Assembly (NCBI GenBank): GCA_030044395.1
Contig: JASHVW010000284.1
Coordinates: 1-15,456 of the forward strand
From: Verrucomicrobiia bacterium
Lineage (GTDB): Bacteria > Verrucomicrobiota > Verrucomicrobiia > Limisphaerales > UBA11358
DNA: 15,456 nucleotides
Reading direction: 5' to 3'
This document shows positions 1 to 6,337 of the stretch, piece after piece. The position numbers were made by a program, and so were the translations under genes. Within the stretch, counting starts at the first letter, position 1; each line of letters begins with the position of its first letter. Under the pieces are notes generated by a model, which saw only the letters and a program-made list of their open reading frames with translations, made no database searches and had not been told where the DNA came from.

Positions 1-1
1 C

Positions 2-142
2 AAGGCAGGACATCGAAGCCGATTTATCGTCACGCGCCATTCACCGTTGGATACCGTGTCGAATCTACGAAAAAAGAAGACTGTTGTGTTCGACGGCGAC
101 GTATTGGAAAGCGGCCGAGATTTTGATCTTAGCGGGTTATAG
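2..142 (+). CDS. C-terminal end of a probable amidohydrolase (cut by left edge)
   Basis: An open frame enters from the left edge and ends with TAG at 140-142, giving 46 residues. The stretch GHRSRFIV, then HSPLDTVSNLRK and VVFDGD, resembles the last beta strands of imidazolonepropionase-like metal-dependent amidohydrolases. In that family the tail usually reads like G-x-x-A-D-F-I-V, then NPL-x-D-I-x-N, then a V-x-x-x-G-x-x-V strand. The metal-binding residues would lie outside the window, so activity cannot be judged. The match rests on a short, weakly constrained motif. The other two + strand frames are also open for part of this stretch, so the assignment is tentative. Confidence 0.42.
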   Translation, partial: KAGHRSRFIVTRHSPLDTVSNLRKKKTVVFDGDVLESGRDFDLSGL

Positions 143-270
143 ACGAACCCCCACTGACCGGGATTGGAAGAAGGGTGCGCCGGCGATACGACGGGAAAGC
201 GCCCGTGATGGATCGGAGGGCGCACTCCAAAGACCTCACGGAATTCAGGCCCGCCACATTTGCCAAGTCG
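143..270. other. Intergenic gap between convergent genes
   Basis: This gap separates the + strand tail at the left edge from the 3' end of the - strand TPR gene, so a terminator is expected. The only structure seen is a 6-bp inverted repeat, GCGCCC at 199-204 and GGGCGC at 218-223, with a 13-nt loop and no T-run on either side. It is too weak to call a terminator. Confidence 0.4.
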
Positions 271-2367
271 CTATTGAGCTGATCTCAAGGCTTTGAGTTC
301 GGCTGCGGCACTGGCGTATTCGGTGAATTCTTTTTCGCCGGTGTCCTGACAATGCTCAAAATAAAGTCCCGCCACCGCCTTGTCGCCATCGAGCAACCGT
401 CTTTCCCCGGCATAGAAATACGCTTCGCATTTGCAGGCTTGGACGTCCTTGCCGGCGTTGGCGGCGGCAAAAAATTGCCGTTCATCCAGCCGTCCAATCA
501 AAAAGCGCTCGACCATCGTTGGCCAGTCGCCAGGCGCCGGGGCTTTGCGCTCGCTCCAGTAATCTTCCAAGTCCTGGGTGGCGATGGTATTATCGCCGAG
601 TTTCTGGCGCACCAGCCAGATGCGGAAGCGGACATAATCGTCCGATGGGTCCAAATTCGCGGCTTTTTCGAAATTCATCAGGGCGTCCACATAGGAATGC
701 AGATCGTAATAGACATAGCCGCGGCTTTTCCAGGCGGCCGCATCAGCCGGCCGGAGTTCGAGGTACTTGCCCAACTCGGCGGCCGCGCCGTCCATGTCGC
801 CGGCGGATTTTTCGGTGATGGCCAGGGTTTTGTAAACGGCAACGTCTCCCGGGTTCAATTTGAGGTATTGATTGAAATCCGCAGTTGCGTCTTTGAAATT
901 GCCCGCTAATTTTTCGGCGGTGGCGCGATTTTTCCAAGCCTCGGCCGAACCCGGCTGGAGTTTAATGGTCCGGGTAAAATCGTCAATTGCGCCGGTCAAA
1001 TCGTTCTGTTCGGCTTTCAAGACACCAAGATTGTTCAGGGCATCCGGAGCGTTGGTATTTTCCCCGACGTATTTATCGAAATCGACGATGGCGCCACGGG
1101 TGTCACCGAGTGTTTGTTCGGCCACAGCGCAATTGTAGTGGGCGTCGGCAAAGTCTGGTTTAAGTTGCATCGCCATTTTATAGTTGGCGACGGCGTCCTT
1201 TAAATCACCGGTGCCCTGGAGGGCGAATCCACAGTCGTAATAGATTTCCGCGTCGGGCTTATATTGGAGGTATTTTTCGAAATCAGCAATAGCGTCAGCC
1301 GAATCGCCCTCGTGAAATTTCGCCAACGCCCGGTTTCGATAGGCGTCCATCAGTTCCGGCTTGAGGGCGATGGCTTGGTCGTAATCCGTAATGGCGCCGT
1401 CCAAATCGCCGGTCTTCTGCCTGGCTTCACCGCGGTAAAAATGAGCGGTGGCGTCGCTGTCATTCAACGCGAGGTAGTTATTGTAGTCCGCGATGGCGGC
1501 GGCCGAATCGCCGGCGGCCCGTTGGATATTGGCCAGCCTGAGCCAGGCGGCGGCGAGGTCCGGTTGCAAGGCGACAGCTTTGGTGAAATTGTTGGTGGCA
1601 TCGCGCAGATCACCCTGGGTTTGCTGCAGTTGTCCAAGAGCAAAGGTGCTTTCGGCGTCGTCCGGTTTCAACCACAGGTACCGCGCCAAGTCATTCGCCG
1701 CGCCGCGCAAATTGCCGGCAGCCTTTTCCGCAAGAGCGAGATTTTTGTAAGCGGTGGCATCGTCCGGTTTGAGTGCCAGGTATTTGCCGTAAGCGGCAAT
1801 GGCACCGGTCAGATCGCCCGTGTTTTGGCGCAATTGAGCCAGCTCCAACCAGACGCCGGGGTTATCCGGTTTGAAACCTAGGAATTTCTCGCAGTCCGCA
1901 ATGGCTCCGGCGGGGTCACCGGATAGATTTCTAGCGGTGGCGCGCAGTTGGCAAGCGTTCATGTCGTCCGGGTTTAACGCGAGATATTTGGTCAAATCAT
2001 CCGCCACGCCGCGCCAATCGGCCCTTGCTTCCCGGGCCCGGGCACCGTTCAGGTAGGCGAGGGCAAGATCAGGTTTAAGTGAAGCGGCCCTGTCAAAGTC
2101 CGCAATGGCGCCGTCGAAATTGCTTTGGTTCTCTTCGGCCTTGCCGCGGAGGAAGTAAGCGAGGGCAAAATCCGGCTGAAGGGCGATGGCACGGGAGGCG
2201 TTGGTGATCGCCCCCGCCGGATCCCCATGGCGGTCATCCTGAACGCCGCGGCTGAAAAAGTCGGCGGCGCTCTGGCCGGGCATTTGGAGCGCCATGGCCA
2301 GCAATAGCATTGGCGCCAAAAGGAATCTGGTCATAAATCGGAACGACGGCTTATCGCCCAGCGCCAT
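271..2367 (-). CDS. Secreted or periplasmic multi-TPR repeat protein
   Basis: The 698-residue product is almost entirely tetratricopeptide repeat. Sixteen clear 34-residue repeats and one degenerate one can be counted from about residue 35 to 605, many ending in a KPDD- or QPDL-like turn. TPR arrays form a superhelix that binds other proteins; no catalytic domain is visible. A hydrophobic signal segment follows Met12 (MTRFLLAPMLLLAMAL), with a possible signal peptidase site near QSA-A, so the protein is probably exported. The true start may therefore be Met12 at 2334 rather than Met1 at 2367; neither has a convincing Shine-Dalgarno. The last 90 or so residues (WPTMVERFLIGRLDE, then CKCEAYFYAGERRLL) form a cap resembling the C-terminal region of NlpI-like and other TPR proteins, with four cysteines. 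The gene is divergent from another TPR gene. Partner and function are unknown. Confidence 0.9.
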   Translation of the reverse strand: MALGDKPSFRFMTRFLLAPMLLLAMALQMPGQSAADFFSRGVQDDRHGDPAGAITNASRAIALQPDFALAYFLRGKAEENQSNFDGAIADFDRAASLKPDLALAYLNGARAREARADWRGVADDLTKYLALNPDDMNACQLRATARNLSGDPAGAIADCEKFLGFKPDNPGVWLELAQLRQNTGDLTGAIAAYGKYLALKPDDATAYKNLALAEKAAGNLRGAANDLARYLWLKPDDAESTFALGQLQQTQGDLRDATNNFTKAVALQPDLAAAWLRLANIQRAAGDSAAAIADYNNYLALNDSDATAHFYRGEARQKTGDLDGAITDYDQAIALKPELMDAYRNRALAKFHEGDSADAIADFEKYLQYKPDAEIYYDCGFALQGTGDLKDAVANYKMAMQLKPDFADAHYNCAVAEQTLGDTRGAIVDFDKYVGENTNAPDALNNLGVLKAEQNDLTGAIDDFTRTIKLQPGSAEAWKNRATAEKLAGNFKDATADFNQYLKLNPGDVAVYKTLAITEKSAGDMDGAAAELGKYLELRPADAAAWKSRGYVYYDLHSYVDALMNFEKAANLDPSDDYVRFRIWLVRQKLGDNTIATQDLEDYWSERKAPAPGDWPTMVERFLIGRLDERQFFAAANAGKDVQACKCEAYFYAGERRLLDGDKAVAGLYFEHCQDTGEKEFTEYASAAAELKALRSAQ

Positions 2368-2415
2368 TTCGAGCTTGCGTTTTCGGCGTTCGCGGGAAAG
2401 ACTGCGCGTTCATTT
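2368..2415. promoter_or_regulatory. Short divergent intergenic region between two TPR genes
   Basis: Only 48 bp separate the two annotated divergent starts, or 81 bp if the - strand gene begins at 2334. The promoters of both genes should lie here or inside the 5' end of the neighbour. I see no confident -35/-10 pair or operator, so the regulatory role is inferred from orientation alone. Confidence 0.3.
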
Positions 2416-3099
2416 ATGCAAGCGCAAGACGCAACAACGATTTATTTTCTGAAATTATGGCCTTGGATTGAGGAGAACAAAAAGAGCCTGATTGCCGGGG
2501 CCGTCGTCATCATCGTCGTCGGATTTCTCTTCTGGTTCTCCTCGGTGGAGCGGGCACAGAAGGCCGTTGCGGCGGGGGACGCCATGACGGCGGTGATGGT
2601 TTCGGCGGAGTACGCATCGCCTGACGCCTACCTGACGGTCGCGGCGGAGCATCCGGGGACGCTGGCGGCGCAGCGGGCGCTGTTGCAAGGCGCGACGTTA
2701 TTGTATGACCAGGGCAAATACACCGACGCGCAGACTCAATTCCAGAATTTTCTCGATGCCAATCCCGGAAGCGAATTTGATGCGGACGCCTTGCTGGGGA
2801 GCGGGGCATGTTTGGACGCGGAGGGCAAGGACGACCTGGCCGTTTCCACCTATCAACGAGTCATCAACAGTTCGAGCCAGCCGGAACAAGTGAACGCGGC
2901 GAACTTCGGCATTGCAACCATTGACGACAAGCAGGGAAAATTGAATGACGCGCTGGTTTATTACGAAAACGTCGCCAGCGAAGACCCGATGGGATCGCTG
3001 GGGTCTCAAGCAGGGCAGCGCCTGATGGATTTACGCAGCCAAATGCCGGCGGCTTCGGCATCACCGCCGTCCGCCGCGCCATTTAGTACGAACCATTGA
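2416..3099 (+). CDS. YfgM-like membrane-anchored TPR protein
   Basis: The 227-residue protein has a short cytoplasmic N-terminus (LKLWPWIEENKKS), one transmembrane helix at about 24-42 (LIAGAVVIIVVGFLFWF) and a periplasmic C-terminal part with two or three TPR-like helical pairs (for example LLYDQGKYTDAQTQFQNFL near 95-113). The order and length match the TPR_21/YfgM family. In E. coli, YfgM (206 residues) associates with SecYEG and with periplasmic chaperones. The tail is low-complexity (PAASASPPSAAP). No Shine-Dalgarno is evident at the ATG. The stop is separated by one base from the ugd start, so the two are likely co-transcribed. Membership in the fold family is fairly sure; a Sec-accessory role is inference. 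Confidence 0.8.
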   Translation: MQAQDATTIYFLKLWPWIEENKKSLIAGAVVIIVVGFLFWFSSVERAQKAVAAGDAMTAVMVSAEYASPDAYLTVAAEHPGTLAAQRALLQGATLLYDQGKYTDAQTQFQNFLDANPGSEFDADALLGSGACLDAEGKDDLAVSTYQRVINSSSQPEQVNAANFGIATIDDKQGKLNDALVYYENVASEDPMGSLGSQAGQRLMDLRSQMPAASASPPSAAPFSTNH

Positions 3100-3100
3100 C

Positions 3101-4399
3101 ATGAAATTAACGATCATCGGAACGGGATACGTCGGTCTGGTAACCGGCGCCTGTTTTGCAGAGGTTGGGCATGAAGTCATTTGCGTGGATAACGACGCGG
3201 CGAAGGTCCGGATGCTTCGGGGAGGCGGCATACCGATATATGAGCCGGGCCTCGAAGAATTAGTCAATAAAAATGCCGCCAGCGGGCGTCTTACATTCAC
3301 CGACAGCACCGCTGAAGGCGTGCAAAGGTCGCAGGTGGTGTTCATTGCCGTGCCCACGCCGCCGCAGCCCGACGGTTCGGTGGACATGAGCTATATCGAA
3401 CGGGTGGCGCGGGACATTGCGGCCGCGGTGACGGAATACAAGATTGTGGTGGACAAGAGCACGGTGCCGGTCAAGACCGGCGACAAGGTGGCGGAAACCA
3501 TCCGTCGTTATTGCAAGGCCAAGGTGGATTTGGACGTGGTCAGCAACCCGGAATTTCTCCGGGAAGGATTCGCCGTGGGCGATTTGATGAAGCCGGACCG
3601 CATCGTCATCGGCGTGCGCTCCCAGCGTCCGGTGGCGGCGATGAAGGAGATTTACACGCCGTTTCAAGCGCCGATCATCGTCACGGACATCAATTCCGCC
3701 GAACTGATCAAACATGCCGCAAATTCTTTTTTGGCGTTAAAGATTTCCTACATCAATGCCATTGCCGCCATCTGCGAAGCGGCGGGGGCAAACGTGCAGG
3801 AAGTAGCCGACGGGATTGGCCTGGACGAGCGGATTGGCCGCAGGTTTTTGAACGCCGGAATTGGCTTTGGGGGCAGTTGTTTTCCGAAGGATTTAAGCGC
3901 TTTCATCAAAATCGCCGAGCAAATCGGGTGTGATTTCAAATTGCTGAAGGAGGTCCAGCGCATCAATGCCGATCAAATGGAGCGGTTCGTGAAAAAGATC
4001 ACCGACACCCTTTGGGTGCTGAAGGACAAGACGATTGGCGTATTGGGCCTGGCCTTCAAGCAGAACACGGACGACGTGCGATCATCGCCAGCGATTGAAC
4101 TTTGCCAAAAATTGCTCAAGGAAGGCGCCCGATTGCGCGTTCATGATCCCAAGGCGATGGAAAAGGCAAGGGCGATTTTGCCGGAGGGGCCGAATGTGAC
4201 CTACGTTGGCGACATGAACGCCGTTGCCGACGGTTGCGATGCGCTGGTTGTCGCCACGGAATGGGAAGAGTTCAAGAAGCTCGACCTGGAACGTGCTTAC
4301 GAATCGCTCGCGCATCCGATCCTCTTCGACGGACGGAACCTCTTTGTCCCCGCCGAAATGGAAAAGCTTGGGTGGATATACAAGAGCGTCGGCCGTTAA
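3101..4399 (+). CDS. ugd: UDP-glucose 6-dehydrogenase
   Basis: The enzyme oxidises UDP-glucose to UDP-glucuronate in two NAD+-dependent steps in the cytoplasm, feeding capsule, exopolysaccharide or lipopolysaccharide sugars. The 432-residue length is normal. The N-terminal Rossmann fold opens with GTGYVGLVTGACFAEVGHEV (residues 7-26). Family signatures include DKSTVPVKTG (118-127), NPEFLREG with Glu151, ELIKHAAN with Lys204 and Asn208, and GGSCFPKD with the catalytic nucleophile Cys260. The C-terminal UDP-binding domain includes GLAFKQNTDDVRSSP (316-330). All key residues are present. The ATG lies one base after the stop of the YfgM-like gene, suggesting translational coupling, and mutT follows after 17 bp. 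Confidence 0.97.
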   Translation: MKLTIIGTGYVGLVTGACFAEVGHEVICVDNDAAKVRMLRGGGIPIYEPGLEELVNKNAASGRLTFTDSTAEGVQRSQVVFIAVPTPPQPDGSVDMSYIERVARDIAAAVTEYKIVVDKSTVPVKTGDKVAETIRRYCKAKVDLDVVSNPEFLREGFAVGDLMKPDRIVIGVRSQRPVAAMKEIYTPFQAPIIVTDINSAELIKHAANSFLALKISYINAIAAICEAAGANVQEVADGIGLDERIGRRFLNAGIGFGGSCFPKDLSAFIKIAEQIGCDFKLLKEVQRINADQMERFVKKITDTLWVLKDKTIGVLGLAFKQNTDDVRSSPAIELCQKLLKEGARLRVHDPKAMEKARAILPEGPNVTYVGDMNAVADGCDALVVATEWEEFKKLDLERAYESLAHPILFDGRNLFVPAEMEKLGWIYKSVGR

Positions 4400-4416
4400 G
4401 TTTCTGGCGAGCGGGA

Positions 4417-4827
4417 ATGAGCAACTCTCAAGAGTCCATCGCCGTCAGCGCGGCGCTCATTTTTCACGACGGGAGACTGCTCATCGCGAAACGGCGGGCG
4501 GAATCGCATCTGGCCGGCTTGTGGGAATTTCCCGGGGGAAAACGCGAGGCGAGCGAGACATTCGAGGAGTGTCTGGTCCGGGAAATCCGGGAGGAATTGG
4601 GCGTGGAGATTTCGGTGGGGGGACTCATTGAAGAAATCACCCATGATTATCCAGGGAAGCGGGTTCACCTGAGATTTTTCCTCTGCCGGATCCTTTCCGG
4701 CCAGCCACAAGCGCTGGGGTGCGCCGCATTCAAATGGATTGCGAAATCAGAATTGCCGGATTTTGAATTTCCCGCCGCCGATGCGCGGCTCCTCGAAAAA
4801 TTAAGGTCGGGTCAAATTTTTCCGTAA
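4417..4827 (+). CDS. mutT: MutT-type Nudix hydrolase (8-oxo-dGTP diphosphatase-like)
   Basis: The 136-residue protein matches MutT in length and layout. A perfect 23-residue Nudix box (G-x5-E-x7-REUxEExGU) runs from Gly41 to Val63, with REIREELGV at its end, preceded by GLWEFPGG, the typical MutT lead-in. It would hydrolyse oxidised nucleoside triphosphates such as 8-oxo-dGTP and so prevent mutation; related Nudix enzymes have other substrates. The frame is open upstream into ugd, but the ATG at 4417, preceded by a weak GAGCGGG, fits the family N-terminus (ESIAVSAALIFHDGRLLIAKR). The 3' end overlaps the convergent NDK-like gene by 16 bp. Confidence 0.92.
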   Translation: MSNSQESIAVSAALIFHDGRLLIAKRRAESHLAGLWEFPGGKREASETFEECLVREIREELGVEISVGGLIEEITHDYPGKRVHLRFFLCRILSGQPQALGCAAFKWIAKSELPDFEFPAADARLLEKLRSGQIFP

Positions 4828-5993
4828 GCCTCCTCGACAACGCGCTTGAAGTTATTCTCGCCGACGTTGACAATTTTCAATTCGCGTTGGGCGTTTTCCA
4901 CGGAATCGCTGGCATGCGCCGCGTTGACCATAATGGTGGAACCAAATTCGCGCCGGATGGAGCCTGGCGGCGCCTTGGAGGGGTCGGTGGGACCGAGCAC
5001 ATCGCGAATTTTTCGGACGGCATTGATTCCCTCGTAAACCAGCGCCACGCATTTCTCCGTGCCGGGTTTGTTCAATTCATCTGTCGAGGCGCACTCGGAG
5101 GGGGCTCGGCCGGACATAAAGCGCACAATATTCTCGAATTGATTGTCGCCAAAGACGGGGCCCAGAGCGGCACCGATGGTTTTTTCGACGGGAGGCGGGA
5201 TTTTGAAATTAAAGGCTCTTTCGAGTTCCCCTTTGGCGCGGGCGCCGATGTTATCATTGAGTTGGGTGCGAAGATACTCGCGGACCGGCCCGTAGAAATC
5301 CACAGCCTGCGCGGTGCTCATGTGCAGGACTTTTGCGCCGACGATGTAAAGCCCGGTGCGGGAAAAGAAGTCAATAACGTTGCCGGGGCGTCCCGTGGGA
5401 AAACGGAAGTTATCGGGTTTTATAAGCACCAGGGTGCGTTCGGGAACATCGCCGTGCGGATAGGTGGTCACGTTTTCCAGGACGCCGCCGTCGCTGTCCG
5501 AAAACCGCGCCCACAATTTCAATTTGGTTTCGGCCTCTTCATTGCTCGGGGCGGCAAGAACGGCGGGTTCAAAATAGCGAACTTGGGCCGTTTCGTCGTC
5601 GAGGATGAGGTCGCCGTAGGTGCCGCGAATGGTTTCACCGCTTCGGCGTTCGGGGCTTAAATTGCCGATGACGGACCGGACTTTGCGGACGGCTTCATCG
5701 CCGCGGAATAGCATCACCAATACCCGGCGGCGCCGGCCCGTTTTTGAATCGGGGAAAAAATTGTGCAGGATGTAGTCCTTGAGCAATTCCTGGATTTTCC
5801 GGTCCTGGGGGTCGTGGGCGGAGATGATGTTCTCCGCGTATTGACCTGCGAGCCCGGGGCTGGGCGCGAACATCCTCATGGCGCATAAATCGAGGCCCGT
5901 GCGGGAGATTAAGCGGCTCAAAACCCCGCCGGTGCGGGATTTAAAGAGCGAATACGGAGTAACGATGACATAGGCAAGCTGGGAAGAAGACAT
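4812..5993 (-). CDS. Tandem nucleoside-diphosphate-kinase-like protein
   Basis: At 393 residues this is far longer than a standard NDK (about 140-150) because it holds two NDK-like domains, roughly 5-160 and 186-376. Domain 2 keeps LIKPD with Lys192, a Kpn-loop-like FENIVRFMSG (286-295), LVYEGINAVRKIRDVLGPTDP (318-338, split around the usual EG motif) and NAAHASDSVENAQREL, whose His360 matches the phosphorylated histidine. It carries an insert of about 40 residues near 241-280. Domain 1 aligns along its length (RTGLDLCAMRMF, LVMLFRGDEAVRKVRSVIG, GETIRGTYGD), but the Lys is Thr12 and the His position is Leu146, so it should not be catalytic. NDKs move the gamma phosphate between nucleoside triphosphates and diphosphates. 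The gene follows a DUF5679 gene by 3 bp. Catalysis by domain 2 is likely but unproven. Confidence 0.88.
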   Translation of the reverse strand: MSSSQLAYVIVTPYSLFKSRTGGVLSRLISRTGLDLCAMRMFAPSPGLAGQYAENIISAHDPQDRKIQELLKDYILHNFFPDSKTGRRRRVLVMLFRGDEAVRKVRSVIGNLSPERRSGETIRGTYGDLILDDETAQVRYFEPAVLAAPSNEEAETKLKLWARFSDSDGGVLENVTTYPHGDVPERTLVLIKPDNFRFPTGRPGNVIDFFSRTGLYIVGAKVLHMSTAQAVDFYGPVREYLRTQLNDNIGARAKGELERAFNFKIPPPVEKTIGAALGPVFGDNQFENIVRFMSGRAPSECASTDELNKPGTEKCVALVYEGINAVRKIRDVLGPTDPSKAPPGSIRREFGSTIMVNAAHASDSVENAQRELKIVNVGENNFKRVVEEAYGKI

Positions 5994-5996
5994 AAT

Positions 5997-6176
5997 TTAA
6001 CCAGTCGCAGGAGGCACGGGTGCGGGAGCGGCCTTGCCACCCAAAATTTTGAACATGACGGTGCCGCAGGTGGGACACCTGCCTTTAATTGCCTTGCGCC
6101 CATTTTTCATCGTTTCTTCGACGCCATTGGCAATCTCTTTTTTGGCTTTGCACTTGACGCAATATCCTTCCGCCAT
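5997..6176 (-). CDS. Small DUF5679 zinc-ribbon protein
   Basis: This 59-residue reading frame begins MAEGYCVKCKAKKEI and contains RCPTCGTVMFKI, giving a Cys-x2-Cys (Cys6, Cys9) and Cys-x2-Cys (Cys34, Cys37) zinc ribbon. The pattern and spacing match the DUF5679 family, whose members share a YCVKCR, then NGR, then CPxCGTKMF signature; the function is unknown. The C-terminus is Ala/Pro-rich (GGKAAPAPVPPATG). The stop lies 3 bp before the ATG of the NDK-like gene on the same strand, so the two are probably translated from one message. A 7-bp hairpin lies just upstream of the start. No clear Shine-Dalgarno is seen. Confidence 0.85.
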   Translation of the reverse strand: MAEGYCVKCKAKKEIANGVEETMKNGRKAIKGRCPTCGTVMFKILGGKAAPAPVPPATG

Positions 6177-6337
6177 AAAAACATGGCCGTTCGCGCTTCA
6201 TGCCCGAACGGTGGAACCAGAATACCCAAGGCGGACCGGGAGCGCAACCTGGAAAAGGACCAATGTTAACAATCTGAACATAAGTGGCTTATACATAATA
6301 CCTCCCCAGCCGGCTCTCAAGGAGGTTTCCGCGACAA
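6177..6337 (-). other. Gap between acyl-CoA ligase and DUF5679 genes with two inverted repeats
   Basis: On the - strand this gap follows the ligase stop and precedes the DUF5679 start. It holds an ACCTCC/GGAGGT inverted repeat (6300-6305 with 6321-6326) enclosing AGCCGGCT, starting 11 bp after the ligase stop; it has no U-run and so is only a weak terminator candidate. It also holds CCGTTCG/CGAACGG (6187-6193 with 6205-6211) 10 bp before the DUF5679 ATG, possibly a 5' leader hairpin. An AT-rich pocket at about 6262-6300 could hold a promoter for the DUF5679/NDK-like pair, but no well-spaced -35/-10 pair is visible. Confidence 0.35.

Noticed and set aside
199..223. GCGCCC/GGGCGC inverted repeat as a terminator
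   Set aside because: Only 6 bp with a 13-nt loop and no T-run.
84..296. 70-residue + strand frame near the left edge
   Set aside because: Composition is irregular, it overlaps the TPR gene end and another frame gives a better amidohydrolase-like tail.
352..1881. Long + strand frames (352-909, 1264-1881) opposite the TPR gene
   Set aside because: They arise from the regular codon pattern of the TPR repeats on the other strand and have no recognisable motif.
4234..4416. Upstream in-frame extension of mutT
   Set aside because: It lies within ugd; the Nudix family N-terminus begins at the ATG at 4417.
4887..5660. 257-residue + strand frame opposite the NDK-like gene
   Set aside because: It is a shadow of the well-supported NDK-like protein; no motif or start signal.
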